This document shows positions 45,109 to 55,541 of a stretch of 64,000 nt of DNA, one piece after another. Under the pieces are notes generated by a model, which worked only from the letters and a program-made list of their open reading frames with translations, had not been told where the DNA came from and did not search any database. The stretch's first letter is position 1, and each line of letters begins with the position of its first letter. The stretch covers positions 1 to 64,000 of the forward strand of contig NZ_KB898630.1 of NCBI RefSeq assembly GCF_000377705.1, in the 5' to 3' direction. Source of the stretch: Salsuginibacillus kocurii DSM 18087 (GTDB taxonomy: Bacteria > Bacillota > Bacilli > Bacillales > Marinococcaceae). The translations under genes and the position numbers were made by a program.

Positions 45109-45546
45109 TTATGATTCAAGCATTAGGGTAACCGGTCCTTCGTTAGTCAGTGTAACTCGCATCATTTCCCCAAAACGGCCGGTCTCTACTGGTACGCCAA
45201 GCTCTTTTAATTTCTCGTTAAAGGCTTCATATAGCTGTTCCGCTTGTTCTGGCTTCGCAGCCTGCATGAAGTTTGGCCTGCGCCCTTTTTTAGCATCTCC
45301 ATATAAAGTGAATTGAGAAATAGAGAGAACAGCCCCTTCATTATCGAGGAGGGAGTTATTTAATTTCCCTTCTTCATCTTCAAATATGCGGAGATTGGCT
45401 ACTTTTTCGGCAAGCCAGAAAGCATCCTTCTCGGTATCTTCATGCGTAACGCCGACTAATACGACGAGACCATGGCCAATTGCTCCTGTTTGTTCTTCTT
45501 CGACGGTAACTTCACTGTTTGAGGCGCGTTGTATGAGTACTCGCAT
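45109..45546 (-). CDS. dtd: D-aminoacyl-tRNA deacylase
   Basis: 145 residues. Starts [17 protein letters not shown]; the catalytic-site motifs SQFTLYGD (about 77-84) and [11 protein letters not shown] with the cross-subunit Gly-Pro pair are intact. It frees tRNAs charged with D-amino acids or glycine in error. It lies 27 bases downstream of relA in the conserved relA-dtd pair. The frame stays open after its TAA. Confidence 0.96.
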   Translation of the reverse strand: MRVLIQRASNSEVTVEEEQTGAIGHGLVVLVGVTHEDTEKDAFWLAEKVANLRIFEDEEGKLNNSLLDNEGAVLSISQFTLYGDAKKGRRPNFMQAAKPEQAEQLYEAFNEKLKELGVPVETGRFGEMMRVTLTNEGPVTLMLES

Positions 45547-45573
45547 GCTTGTCTTTCACTCCTGCTTTGTCGT

Positions 45574-47757
45574 TTAATGCATAACCCGCTGCACGGCATA
45601 GATATCCGGCAGCCCTTTAATTTTTTCGACAACACGGTGCAAATGATCAATATTGCTAATGGCAATCGTCATATCGATAATAGCTACCCGGTTTTTATCT
45701 GAGCGGCCAGACACTGCATTTATATTTGTTTTGGATTCCGTAACAGCCTGGAGCACTTCATTTAATAAACCTCTGCGGTCATAGCCGGTGATTTCAATAT
45801 CGACATTATATTGTTTCTGCTTGCTTGAAGCCACTTCCCATTCTACTGGAAGTAGACGATTTTCAGCTTCCTCATTTTTAATGTTTAAACAGTCCGTTCG
45901 GTGAACTGAAACGCCGCGGCCCTTTGTAATAAATCCTACAATATCATCACCAGGCACAGGGTTGCAGCATTTAGAAAGCCGGATCAACATATTATCCACG
46001 CCTTTAACGCGAACACCGCTGCCTGTTTTTTTCGTCTCCCGCTGCGGCGATAATTCCTTGACCGCTTCTGCGACTGTCTGCTTTTGTTCTTTTTCTTGCT
46101 GCTGTCGTACTTTATCAGTGAGGCGGGTTACGATTTGTTTAGGGCTAATTCCATTATAGCCAACGGCAGCATACATATCTTCTTCTGTATTAAAACTAAA
46201 CTTACTAGCAACGTCCTCAATATTTTCCTGGGTGAGCACATCTTTTGGCTCCATATCAATGGCACGAATTTCTTTTTCCACTAATTCGCGCCCCTTATTG
46301 ATATTTTCTTCCCGGCGTTCTTTTTTGAAGAACTGTTTAATTTTATTTTTCGCTTGCGAACTTTGCGTAATTTTTATCCAGTCCTGGCTCGGCCCATAAG
46401 AATGTTTTGAAGTGAGAATCTCGACAATATCCCCTGTGTTCAATTCGTAATCCAACGGGACCATTTTTCCGTTCACTTTAGCTCCTATCGTCTGGTTGCC
46501 AATTTCAGTGTGAATGCGGTAAGAAAAATCAATTGGCACCGACCCGCGCGGCAATTCTATTACATCACCTTTTGGAGTAAAGACGAAGACCATGTCGGAA
46601 AACAAATCAATTTTTAGTGATTCCATGAATTCTTGAGCATCTGATGCATCATTTTGCCATTCCAATATTTCACGGAACCACGACATTTTATTTTCCAATG
46701 ATCCTTGGCCAGCGCTTTCAGCAGATTTGCCTTCTTTATAAGCCCAATGAGCGGCAACACCAAATTCAGCAATGCGATGCATTTCTTCTGAACGGATTTG
46801 CACTTCGAGCGGCTCGCCTTTCGGCCCGATCACAGTGGTGTGAAGAGATTGATACATGTTCGCTTTAGGCATGGCAATATAATCTTTGAATCGACCAGGC
46901 ATTGGTTTCCAGGCTGTATGGATAACACCTAACACTGCATAACAATCTTTAATATTCTTTACAATGATACGCACTGCCAGCAAATCGTAAATTTCATTAA
47001 ACTGTTTTTTTTGCTTAACCATCTTGCGGTAAATGCTATAAATGTGCTTAGGCCGTCCGGACATCTCTGCTTCTACATTAATCTCTCTCAAACTGGCATT
47101 GATGTCACTAATCACATGTTCAATATACTCTTCCCGTTCATCCCGCTTTTGTTTCATAAGGTTAACAATCCGATAATATTGTTTCGGATCGAGGTACCTT
47201 AACGCGGTATCTTCCAACTCCCACTTAATGGTAGAAATCCCTAACCGGTGAGCCAGCGGGGCAAAAATCTCCATCGTTTCATTGGATATACGCCTCTGTT
47301 TTTCAGGCGGAAGATGTTTCAACGTTCTCATGTTATGCAGACGGTCCGCCAATTTAATCAAAATGACGCGAATATCATTTGCCATTGCAACGACCATTTT
47401 TCGATGGTTCTCAGCTTGCTGTTCTTCTTTAGATTTATATTTAATCTTTTTAAGTTTGGTGACTCCGTCTACGAGCATGGCAACTTCTTCGCCAAATTCT
47501 TCTGATAATTGTTCGACGGTAGTATCTGTATCTTCGACTACATCGTGTAAAAAGGCAGCGGCAATTGTAGACGGGTCCAGTTCAAGCCCCACAATAATAC
47601 CCGCCACCTGAATGGGGTGATGGATATAAGGCTCGCCAGATTTTCGGTATTGCTCCTGATGAGCCTCCTCTGCATACAGAAAAGCCCTTTCTAGAAACGA
47701 AATATGCTCGTCTCCTAAATACTCTCCTGCTTTTTCTAATACTTCATCGATCGTCAT
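45574..47757 (-). CDS. relA: bifunctional (p)ppGpp synthetase/hydrolase RelA (Rel)
   Basis: 727 residues. HD hydrolase domain (about 25-180, [11 protein letters not shown]), synthetase domain (about 220-350, [24 protein letters not shown]), TGS domain (about 390-455, [15 protein letters not shown]), helical and zinc-finger region ([16 protein letters not shown]) and a C-terminal ACT domain. It makes and degrades the stringent-response alarmone on the ribosome. Followed by dtd; apt and recJ lie upstream on the same strand. Confidence 0.97.
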   Translation of the reverse strand: MTIDEVLEKAGEYLGDEHISFLERAFLYAEEAHQEQYRKSGEPYIHHPIQVAGIIVGLELDPSTIAAAFLHDVVEDTDTTVEQLSEEFGEEVAMLVDGVTKLKKIKYKSKEEQQAENHRKMVVAMANDIRVILIKLADRLHNMRTLKHLPPEKQRRISNETMEIFAPLAHRLGISTIKWELEDTALRYLDPKQYYRIVNLMKQKRDEREEYIEHVISDINASLREINVEAEMSGRPKHIYSIYRKMVKQKKQFNEIYDLLAVRIIVKNIKDCYAVLGVIHTAWKPMPGRFKDYIAMPKANMYQSLHTTVIGPKGEPLEVQIRSEEMHRIAEFGVAAHWAYKEGKSAESAGQGSLENKMSWFREILEWQNDASDAQEFMESLKIDLFSDMVFVFTPKGDVIELPRGSVPIDFSYRIHTEIGNQTIGAKVNGKMVPLDYELNTGDIVEILTSKHSYGPSQDWIKITQSSQAKNKIKQFFKKERREENINKGRELVEKEIRAIDMEPKDVLTQENIEDVASKFSFNTEEDMYAAVGYNGISPKQIVTRLTDKVRQQQEKEQKQTVAEAVKELSPQRETKKTGSGVRVKGVDNMLIRLSKCCNPVPGDDIVGFITKGRGVSVHRTDCLNIKNEEAENRLLPVEWEVASSKQKQYNVDIEITGYDRRGLLNEVLQAVTESKTNINAVSGRSDKNRVAIIDMTIAISNIDHLHRVVEKIKGLPDIYAVQRVMH

Positions 47758-47983
47758 GGAATCACCCTGAATGATTTCTAAATTTCTTCTTATTATCGTT
47801 AAAAATCAACATTATGTAAAGTCTTTCTGCCAAAAGCTTGCTAGGTTGACTTAATTAATAAACGTTTTATTAATTTTCCCTTCTTCAAGCTTCACTAAAA
47901 CTATTTTTATCACTCGATTGAACAAGTTTATCCTGAAATAAAGAGCGCTTTCCTATGTGGAAAGCACCCTTTTTCTCGTTTTA

Positions 47984-48496
47984 CTAATAAGAGACAAGAG
48001 AGTAAATATCATAATCATTTAACTTCGCTCGGCCGTCAAGGTAACCGAGTTCAATTAAAAAAGCTAAGCCTACTACTTCTCCTCCGAGTTGTTCTACCAG
48101 GTTAATCGTCGCGTGAATCGTACCGCCTGTAGCTAGTAAATCGTCTGTAATGATGACACGTGCCCCCGGCTGTATAGAATCTTTGTGAATAGCTAGCCGG
48201 TCACTGCCATATTCCAATCCATAATCTACTTCTACAACTTCACGTGGGAGCTTCCCTGTTTTGCGCACAGGAACAAAACTTGCTTCCAAATCATAAGCAA
48301 TCGGACAACCGACTACAAATCCGCGTGCTTCTGGCCCTACAATCACATCAGCTTGTTTGGCGCGAGCATATTCTGTCATATCAGAAATAGCCTGTTTATA
48401 AGCCGGTCCGTTTTGCATAAGCGTAGTAATATCTTTAAAACGAATTCCTGGTTTTGGATAATCTTCTACAATCGTAATATATTCTTTATAATCCAT
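47984..48496 (-). CDS. apt: adenine phosphoribosyltransferase
   Basis: 170 residues from ATG 48496 ([17 protein letters not shown]), as in B. subtilis; GAGGAGAAGG lies upstream. PRPP-binding motif [13 protein letters not shown] near residue 120; [10 protein letters not shown] and [11 protein letters not shown] are typical. It salvages adenine to AMP. The start overlaps the end of recJ by 11 bases. A weak hairpin at 47945-47976 may be its terminator. Confidence 0.96.
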   Translation of the reverse strand: MDYKEYITIVEDYPKPGIRFKDITTLMQNGPAYKQAISDMTEYARAKQADVIVGPEARGFVVGCPIAYDLEASFVPVRKTGKLPREVVEVDYGLEYGSDRLAIHKDSIQPGARVIITDDLLATGGTIHATINLVEQLGGEVVGLAFLIELGYLDGRAKLNDYDIYSLVSY

Positions 48497-50864
48497 GCCC
48501 AACCTTCTCCTCACCTTCTGTCTTTTCATCCACAAACTTGTCTATCATCTGTTTTAATTCTTCTTTTGTAGAAAAAATGAGCTGCTGTTCTAAATCTAAA
48601 CGTTCTTTTACGCTTTGATATGTTCTAGAATCTTCTAATCCTTGTGACACCGGATTTGAACATACTTTGACAACTCCGCCGTCCATTGTAACAAACTCAA
48701 GCTCAAAAAACACCTGTGTCATAAATGTGATGGTGCGTTTGGACCAGCCTTTGTGTTTTGCTAGTTCTTCTGCGTGCTTTCGTACATCAAATGACTCTCT
48801 CTGTTTTAAAAAGCCATAATACCATTTAAAATGCTCACGTGTTGGCTGGGTTTCGAAATAAAGATCCTCATCCCTATGAAAGATGGCATAGATTCGACCC
48901 GGAAGCCCCTTGCAGCCTTGAAAAACTGCTCGCAACTGCTGCATAGTTTGCGGCATATCAATAAATAATAAATGGCTGCCTTCTTCAATCTGAGGTAGTT
49001 TTTCGTCTGGGTCTACAAGCAGTACGTTTTTAAACCACGCTGCATCTTGAATTAGCCCTTGATTTTCGGATTGAAATAGTATAGGAACCAGCTTCTCATC
49101 TTGACTTACTTTAAAAGATGCCAGGGCATTTGCTTGATTTCGATAATCGAACAGCTGCCAGGTGGCCACGCTCATATCCCGCAGAATTAACTGTGGCTTT
49201 CTGAACCCATTCCATTCATTGATCGATAGTTCTCCCATCGCTGATACAGGGGTTTGCTGATCTAATTCTTCATGCAGATAACCAAATTGAAAACCAATGG
49301 CTTCTACTTCAGCCTGTTGCTTCGTTAAGGTTAACTTTAAGTGATTCATATCAGAACCGATCTTGCGCATTTGGCTGATATGAACATCTTTAAATACCAC
49401 TTTAGGTTTAGGATTGCCCATTCCATACGGAGCCAGCGATTCAACTTCTTCAATTAAAGGCAGTGTCGCTTCTTCGACTGAAAGAACAGCATCGACTGCC
49501 GTTAATGGAATGAATTCCTCCTCACTCAACGTTGATAGAGCTTGATAATTCAAGCGTTCGCTTAAAAGTGAAATGTCAGCCGGATCCATCGTGAGGCCGG
49601 CAGCCATGGGATGCCCGCCAAAGTGAGGAAGAAGCTCCCTGCTTTTTGAAAGTTCATTAAACATATCAAAGCCTTCAATACTTCGCGCCGATCCTTTTGC
49701 CTCGTTGGCTGCAGGGTCAATTGCAAGTACGATCACCGGTCGGTAATACCGTTCTACCAGCCGTGAAGCAACAATTCCTATAACCCCCGGGTTCCAGCCT
49801 TCTTTTGCAACTATAATAGCTCCCCTCTTATCTGGGTCGCCTTTGCTCTCAACTTCTTCTATAGCTTCTTTACAGATTTTATCTACAATCTCTTTTCGTT
49901 CCTTGTTGTACGAATCGATCGTAAGAGCCCATTCTTTTGCCTCTTCTACATCCTCAGTTACTAACAAGTGTACAGCTGGGTCTGCACTGTCCAATCGTCC
50001 TGCTGCGTTCAACCGCGGTCCAAAAGCAAAGCCCACGTGATCTGCGTTTAATTCAGTCTCCTGAATGCCGCTCACTTCTTTTAATGCAGCAACGCCTGGC
50101 CGGGCCAGACGAGAAAGTCGGCTGAGGCCTTGTTTTGCAAAGTATCTGTTTTCCCCTGTTAAAGGTACCAAATCGCTAATCGTGCCGATGGCTACTAGAT
50201 CCAACCATTCTTCTGGCTCTCGGCTCAGGAGAGCAGAGGCTAATTTGTACGCCACGCCTACCCCTGCTAATTCTTTAAACGGATACGGACAACCGGGCTG
50301 CTTCGGATTAATAATGGTACACTCAGGCAATACGGGGGGTGGCTCATGGTGGTCCGTTACAATGACATCAAGCCCCCAGCTAGTTGCTTCTTGGATCACC
50401 TCTGAAGCTGAAACTCCTGTATCAACTGTAATGATTAAGCCGGCCCCTTCTTCATATGCCTGCCTCAACGCAGGGACATTCGGTCCATAGCCTTCATGAA
50501 AGCGATTTGGAATATACCAGCTAAAGACAGCTCCCAGTTCGCGTAACGTTTCGATCATAAGAGCTGTACTCGACACCCCATCTGCATCGTAGTCACCAAA
50601 CACAAGAATCGCTTCTTGATTAGCGACCGCTTGGTGGATACGGTCAACCGCTGCTTCCATTCCTTGTAAGTGAAAAGGGTCATGCCGATCGATTTGATGT
50701 GTATGTAAAAAAGCAGACGCTTCACTAACGGTAGTTATTTTTCTATTTATGAGTAATTGCGCTGTCACAGTGGAAACATTCAATTCTCCTGCTAAAGCTT
50801 CTACAGAATCCGTTGTTTTCTGTGGCAATTGCCAACGCATTTTTGATTTTAGCAATAAAAACAC
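48486..50864 (-). CDS. recJ: single-stranded-DNA-specific exonuclease RecJ
   Basis: 792 residues with the listed GTG start 50864, which abuts GAGGGG; a TTG at 50855 or ATG at 50840 (MRWQLPQKT) may be the true start. DHH motifs: [13 protein letters not shown] (about 91), VTDHHEPP (about 165), [15 protein letters not shown]1 motif [12 protein letters not shown] near 400. The C-terminal extension is typical of Firmicutes RecJ. It digests single-stranded DNA 5'-3' in repair. Coupled to apt. Confidence 0.96.
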   Translation of the reverse strand: MFLLLKSKMRWQLPQKTTDSVEALAGELNVSTVTAQLLINRKITTVSEASAFLHTHQIDRHDPFHLQGMEAAVDRIHQAVANQEAILVFGDYDADGVSSTALMIETLRELGAVFSWYIPNRFHEGYGPNVPALRQAYEEGAGLIITVDTGVSASEVIQEATSWGLDVIVTDHHEPPPVLPECTIINPKQPGCPYPFKELAGVGVAYKLASALLSREPEEWLDLVAIGTISDLVPLTGENRYFAKQGLSRLSRLARPGVAALKEVSGIQETELNADHVGFAFGPRLNAAGRLDSADPAVHLLVTEDVEEAKEWALTIDSYNKERKEIVDKICKEAIEEVESKGDPDKRGAIIVAKEGWNPGVIGIVASRLVERYYRPVIVLAIDPAANEAKGSARSIEGFDMFNELSKSRELLPHFGGHPMAAGLTMDPADISLLSERLNYQALSTLSEEEFIPLTAVDAVLSVEEATLPLIEEVESLAPYGMGNPKPKVVFKDVHISQMRKIGSDMNHLKLTLTKQQAEVEAIGFQFGYLHEELDQQTPVSAMGELSINEWNGFRKPQLILRDMSVATWQLFDYRNQANALASFKVSQDEKLVPILFQSENQGLIQDAAWFKNVLLVDPDEKLPQIEEGSHLLFIDMPQTMQQLRAVFQGCKGLPGRIYAIFHRDEDLYFETQPTREHFKWYYGFLKQRESFDVRKHAEELAKHKGWSKRTITFMTQVFFELEFVTMDGGVVKVCSNPVSQGLEDSRTYQSVKERLDLEQQLIFSTKEELKQMIDKFVDEKTEGEEKVGHGL

Positions 50865-50944
50865 CCCTCGACCTTCTTATTATACAAGAGTGGGAGAGGG
50901 GTTACAATGTTTATGCTGTTGGTGAAACTGGTTATTATAACCTG

Positions 50945-51274
50945 TTATTCAGCTGAATTATTTTTTTGACCCATTCGGCGGGAGCTTCTCTTTTTCTTTG
51001 CAGTATCAGCCTGACTGTCTTCACTTTCTGTTGTGCTGTCATTAAATTTATTTAAACGTTTAATTTCCTGTTGAAGCTGATAAATCCGATACATCCCGAT
51101 AGAGCCAACTGCCAGCCCCCCTAACAAAACGGAGACGATAATGACGAGTATTAGCGGCCATTCAGCAGTACCTACTAAAAAGTTGACTTGAACATCATCT
51201 ACATTAATAACAGCAAAAATTGCAATTAAGAGTGCTACGATTAAGCCTAAAATTAATGTCCATTGCCCCTTCAT
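50945..51274 (-). CDS. yrvD: LapA family (DUF1049) membrane protein (YrvD)
   Basis: 109 residues. Two membrane segments (about 5-25 and 40-62) with the family pattern VINVDDVQVNFLVGTAEWPL and LLGGLAVGSIGMYRIYQL, then a cytoplasmic tail with coiled coil and basic end (KKKRSSRRMGQKN). E. coli LapA/YciS helps regulate LPS synthesis; in Gram-positives the role is unknown. It sits between recJ and the CDF transporter gene, 18 bases from the latter. Confidence 0.88.
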   Translation of the reverse strand: MKGQWTLILGLIVALLIAIFAVINVDDVQVNFLVGTAEWPLILVIIVSVLLGGLAVGSIGMYRIYQLQQEIKRLNKFNDSTTESEDSQADTAKKKRSSRRMGQKNNSAE

Positions 51275-51292
51275 GTTACCACCTTCACTTCT

Positions 51293-52201
51293 TTATAATT
51301 TCTCCTCCTCGTCATATGGATTAATATGGACGAGGACATCTTTCACCCTTGCTTCTTTTAAAAGCTCCGTTTTTACTTGTTTTCCAATCGTGTGTCCTTC
51401 TTCCACTGTGATCATAGGGTCCACAGAAATCTTAATGTCAACAATCACATAGTGGCCATGCTCTCTGGCATGGAATTCATCCATTTGCAATACCCCAGGA
51501 ACCTTGGCAGCTACTTCTCGCATATGGACAGTATCTTCATCGTGAAGCACGTGATCAAGCGCATTGTGAATCGACTCTTTTCCTAATTTCCAAGCCATTC
51601 GCATAATCAGAATGGATACAAAGATTCCAGCTACAAGATCGGCATACAATAACCAGCTGACTTCCAACCCTTGGCCTATAAGCGCTGCACTTACCCCAAT
51701 TAACACAGCAAGTGAAGAGAAAACATCGGAGCGGTGATGCCAAGCATCTGTTATCAACGCTTCGCTATTGTATTTTTTACCCAAATAATGTTTGTACCGA
51801 AACATGAGTTCCTTTGCTAAAATGGAAAAAATAATCACATAAATTGCGAGCATTCCTGGTACAACCACGGGCTCCGTTAGATCCTGAATTGAATTTAAGG
51901 CTATTTCAAATCCTACAATAAATAAAAGTACAGCTACAATAATTGCAGCGACAGATTCTGCTTTTCCGTGCCCGTATGGATGGTCTCGGTCGGGCGGAAG
52001 CTTTGCCGCTCTCACCCCTATTAATACAGCGACAGAACCAATGACATCAGAAGCAGAATGGACAGCATCCGCAATGAGAGCCCGGCTATTTGCAAGTACC
52101 CCGGCAACACCTTTAATTACCGCAAGCAGGAGGTTTCCTATAATCCCGATCCAGGCTCCCTGTCTTACCTTTTTATATCTTTGCTCCTCATCAACAGGCA
52201 T
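51293..52201 (-). CDS. cation diffusion facilitator (CDF) efflux transporter
   Basis: 302 residues from ATG 52201, after GGAGGGG. Six membrane segments; metal-site motifs IADAVHSASDV (segment 2) and ITDAWHHRSDV (segment 5) have the HxxxD/DxxxD arrangement, and a C-terminal cytoplasmic ferredoxin-like domain (VPGVLQMDEFHAREHGHYVIV, here as HAREHGHYVIVD) follows. Members export Zn, Mn, Fe or Co using the proton gradient. The DxxxD in segment 5 appears as DAWHHRSD, seen in Mn- and Fe-type exporters; the metal cannot be assigned. B. subtilis has MneP/MneS relatives. Confidence 0.9.
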   Translation of the reverse strand: MPVDEEQRYKKVRQGAWIGIIGNLLLAVIKGVAGVLANSRALIADAVHSASDVIGSVAVLIGVRAAKLPPDRDHPYGHGKAESVAAIIVAVLLFIVGFEIALNSIQDLTEPVVVPGMLAIYVIIFSILAKELMFRYKHYLGKKYNSEALITDAWHHRSDVFSSLAVLIGVSAALIGQGLEVSWLLYADLVAGIFVSILIMRMAWKLGKESIHNALDHVLHDEDTVHMREVAAKVPGVLQMDEFHAREHGHYVIVDIKISVDPMITVEEGHTIGKQVKTELLKEARVKDVLVHINPYDEEEKL

Positions 52202-52550
52202 CCAATCCCCTCCGCACACTAGTCCCTATGTAGTATATCGTAACTGTCTCATTTCTAGCCTATCACGTTTAGAACCGCTCAATTCTCACTCATTTTACTA
52301 CCATTTTATTGCTTACGAAAGCTCCTCAATAACATAGCAAACAAAGTTAATCATTTTCTTACCAGTTTAAGTTTCTACCTCAGGACCAAGGCTATTATCA
52401 CAAGTTGGTTTAAAGAATTAAAGAAAGAGGACACCCCCTTCAAAAATTAGACGTAAACGAAGACAAGAGCTTGTCCCTAGTTAAAGCTGAAGCTAACTGC
52501 GTAATTAGATGAGGAATGAGCTTTCTGAGGCCGAAAACGTTGGTCGATGA
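52202..52550. other. intergenic region between the CDF gene and secF
   Basis: About 350 bases in which no gene, RNA or repeat could be supported. Promoter for the leftward CDF-lapA genes is expected near 52240. Confidence 0.4.
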
Positions 52551-52553
52551 AAA

Positions 52554-52581
52554 AAGGAGCCGACCCATATGTCAGCTCCTT
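52554..52581 (-). terminator. terminator of secD-secF
   Basis: AAGGAGC (52554-52560) / GCTCCTT (52575-52581) with TTTTTT on the minus strand, just behind the secF stop. Confidence 0.8.
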
Positions 52582-52586
52582 CTTCT

Positions 52587-53522
52587 TTATGCTTCACCTT
52601 CAGTTTCAGCAAGTGCTTCTTTCTGTTTACGTCGTTCCAGCTGTTTCCCTTTCCAGACAAGCCAAACTTGAGAAGCAAGAAAGAGTGAGGAATATGTTCC
52701 TGCTACTAGACCAATAAGAAGGGCAAACGCAAATGTGCGGATTCCTTCACCGCCCAACAAGAAAATAGCTCCTGCTGCAAATACTACAGTTAACACGGTA
52801 TTGATCGAACGAGCGAGCGTCTGAAGCAAGCTCGTGTTAACGATCTTCGCTAAATCATCAAATGTCTCAATCACTTCGGCATTTTTCATGTTTTCACGGA
52901 TGCGGTCAAAGGTAACAATCGTATCATTAATGGAGTAGCCTACAATCGTAAGCACTGCAGCAATGAACGGAATATTCACCTCTAACTGAGTCAATGAAAA
53001 CACAGTAATGATAAAGAAAGCGTCGTGCAAAAGCGCTAAAATCGCCGCTAGTCCATATAAAAACTCAAAACGGATCGATACATATATAATAATCCCTACA
53101 GAAGCGATCATTACCGAAATTAACGCATTCATGGCAAGCTCCTGGCCTACCTGCGGGGAGACGGTTCCGACACTAGGTTCAGCCCCGTATTCTTCCGTGA
53201 AATGCTCTTGAATTTCCGCGATTTCTCCTTGGTCTAAAACACCAATAAAGCGGGCATGCGCCATCTCATTGTCGTCTCCAGCCATCGTAATATCATCAGG
53301 CTCATAACCGATCGAAGCAAATTCATCATACACTTCATCTGCGGTTAACGTTTCCTCAGACATTACTTCTACGCGCGAGCCACTTTCAAAATCGATGCCT
53401 AAATTCAATCCAAGCGTCGACAAAAGGATAATGCCTATTAAGGCAATTGCTGCCGGGATGGTAAAGAAGAGCTTCCGATGTTTTACAAAATTAATGTTTT
53501 TACGTTCGAAATTAAAGTTCAC
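52587..53522 (-). CDS. secF: protein translocase subunit SecF
   Basis: 311 residues from GTG 53522, which has AAAGGAG at suitable distance; a GTG at 53531 abuts the site. Membrane segment 1 (FTIPAAIALIGIILL), the periplasmic-type P1 loop, then five segments with LGLNLGIDFESGSRVEV, NDTIVTFDRIREN and GTYSSLFLASQVW. SecDF pulls substrates out using H+ or Na+. Its start overlaps the 3' end of secD by 11 bases in another frame, so SecD and SecF are separate here, unlike the fused SecDF of B. subtilis. Confidence 0.94.
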   Translation of the reverse strand: MNFNFERKNINFVKHRKLFFTIPAAIALIGIILLSTLGLNLGIDFESGSRVEVMSEETLTADEVYDEFASIGYEPDDITMAGDDNEMAHARFIGVLDQGEIAEIQEHFTEEYGAEPSVGTVSPQVGQELAMNALISVMIASVGIIIYVSIRFEFLYGLAAILALLHDAFFIITVFSLTQLEVNIPFIAAVLTIVGYSINDTIVTFDRIRENMKNAEVIETFDDLAKIVNTSLLQTLARSINTVLTVVFAAGAIFLLGGEGIRTFAFALLIGLVAGTYSSLFLASQVWLVWKGKQLERRKQKEALAETEGEA

Positions 53523-54825
53523 GGATTTCACTCTCCTTTACCCCAAACACACGCGGCTTCTTGTTAAAGACCCGGCTTTTCACCCAGAAGCCAAGCAGCA
53601 AGCGTGAACCGTAAACGGCTGTTAAGAAACTCGTTATAATACTTACGATCAACATAACTGCAAATCCTTGGACTGCACTATCTCCATAATAGAAAAGCAC
53701 CCCTGCTGCTAAAATGGTGGTAATGTTGGCATCAAGAATAGTAGAGAGTGACTTACGGCTGCCCGCTTTAAAGGCCGACATGACTGACCGTCCATACTTC
53801 AATTCTTCTTTTATCCGTTCATACGTAATGATGTTAGCATCAACCGCCATACCGACACCAAGAATCAATGCAGCAATCCCAGGGAGCGTCAATACACCTT
53901 GCATCCATTGAAAAATGGCCAGAACAATATAAATGTAAGCTGCCAACGTAATAGCTGCTATAATGCCCATAAATCGGTAATAAACCATCATGTAACCCAA
54001 AATAAGGGCAACTCCAATAAAGCCTGCATAAATCGTACTTTCCATTGCCTGTTCCCCAAGCGAGGCCCCTACTGCGTTGGAGTATATTTCTTCCATATCT
54101 ACAGGTAAGGAACCTGCATTCAACACCTCAGCAAGAAATTCAGCTTCTTCGACCGAGAATCCTCCTTCAATTTGAACATTGCTCGTATATAATGGCCCAC
54201 GTGGAAAGCCTGGAGCAGACAAGAATTCAGGGTCTTCTTCCATTACTTCCTCTTCATACGAATGTTCATCTTCATCAAAGTCCAGCCAAATGACAAGACG
54301 GTCGTCAGGAGGAGAGAATTCTTCAATAACATGCTGGCTCGCTTCACCAAACTCTTCACTGTCTTCAAGCGTAATGGCAACAACAGGCTCATTGGACTGA
54401 GCATCAAATTCTAAGCTGGCTCCTCCTTCTTCAAGTGAATCACCAGAGAGCAACAGGTTATCATCTGTGTCTCTAAAGGTAAGATCAGCCTCTGTGGACA
54501 GCATTTCCCGTGCAGTTTGCTGATCTTCAACCCCAGCAAGCTGCACGCGAATTCGGTCTTCTCCTTCAATCGAAATATACGGCTCAGAGACCCCCAAAGC
54601 GTTTACGCGCTGATCCAAAGCACTAACTGTAGCATTCAGCATTTCTTCAGTAACTTCGTCCTGCTCACTATCTGCAGGCTCAATTTCATACAAAATCTCA
54701 AAGCCGCCTTGCAAATCGAGCCCGAGATTGATGTTTTTAGCGATTCCCATTGCAGTTTGGGACATTAAACCTCCCAACAAAATAACAATGAGGAAAAACG
54801 CCACAATCCTCCATTTTTTAACCAT
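53512..54825 (-). CDS. secD: protein translocase subunit SecD
   Basis: 437 residues from ATG 54825 (MVKKWRIVAFF), after AAGGAGG with a rather long gap. Six membrane segments; motifs NLGLDLQGGFEILYE, the conserved D5-like LPGIAALILGVGMAVDANIITYERIKEE (cited as GMAVDANIITYERI) and FRDTDDNLLLSG in the large external P1 domain. The P1 loop is very acidic (EDEHSYEEEVMEEDPE). Works with SecF in protein export. Confidence 0.95.
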   Translation of the reverse strand: MVKKWRIVAFFLIVILLGGLMSQTAMGIAKNINLGLDLQGGFEILYEIEPADSEQDEVTEEMLNATVSALDQRVNALGVSEPYISIEGEDRIRVQLAGVEDQQTAREMLSTEADLTFRDTDDNLLLSGDSLEEGGASLEFDAQSNEPVVAITLEDSEEFGEASQHVIEEFSPPDDRLVIWLDFDEDEHSYEEEVMEEDPEFLSAPGFPRGPLYTSNVQIEGGFSVEEAEFLAEVLNAGSLPVDMEEIYSNAVGASLGEQAMESTIYAGFIGVALILGYMMVYYRFMGIIAAITLAAYIYIVLAIFQWMQGVLTLPGIAALILGVGMAVDANIITYERIKEELKYGRSVMSAFKAGSRKSLSTILDANITTILAAGVLFYYGDSAVQGFAVMLIVSIITSFLTAVYGSRLLLGFWVKSRVFNKKPRVFGVKESEIREL

Positions 54826-55076
54826 GAAGCAAGCATCCTCCTTATGTAGCATACGAACCAACGACCAAGGCGCATGTTCGGACAATCACATGTTTATTAT
54901 CGTTATCATGTTAACCTGCTTTCTTCGTATCTCGATATCATGCCTGAACATTTCCAAACATGGGCACGTGCCTCCGCATATGAAAGAACATCACACATAG
55001 AGAAGCGCCGCGAAGAAATCGGCGCTGCATCCTTAAACAAACTCATTATACAGATGCAATTTTTTCCCTGTCAATT

Positions 55077-55394
55077 TTAATCTGAGGAATGGTCGAGAAC
55101 CTCTTGAAATAAATCTCCTAACTCTTCTCGTCCATCTTGGTCCATACGTGCTCCTTCTACAAGTGACATCTTTGTTACATTATTCATATAATCATTTGGC
55201 CTAATCGATAAAATGACACGCACAATAGTATGTAAACGAGGGTAAGCCTGTTCTTTTTTTAATTTTCGTTTTGCTAGGTCAAACAGTTCGTCGTGCGCTA
55301 TTCTCCCATAACCAAGTTGTAGAAATTCAGCTGCTTTACTTTCAAGCGCAGGTTCTACGTCCTCACGAAATCGCTCTACATTAGCATCATCCAT
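55077..55394 (-). CDS. comN: post-transcriptional regulator ComN (YrzD)
   Basis: 105 residues, AGGAGG before the ATG. All-helical sequence (VERFREDVEPALESKAAEFL, GYGRIAHDELFDLAKRK, LHTIVRVILSIRPNDYMN) matches ComN, which in B. subtilis promotes translation or stability of comE mRNA and works with DivIVA at the division site. Lies between secD and spoVB as in B. subtilis. Confidence 0.88.
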   Translation of the reverse strand: MDDANVERFREDVEPALESKAAEFLQLGYGRIAHDELFDLAKRKLKKEQAYPRLHTIVRVILSIRPNDYMNNVTKMSLVEGARMDQDGREELGDLFQEVLDHSSD

Positions 55395-55541
55395 TTTTTC
55401 AGCCTCCTAGCTGGTTGTTTTATTTCAACTATTCATAAAGTGATACCTGCCAGATTTTCATTTTAAAAGCTTGTCATGAGCGACTCACTTCATTGCATAC
55501 ACATGAACGTAGGCTCGTACACATCGAGCGGAGGTGTATGC

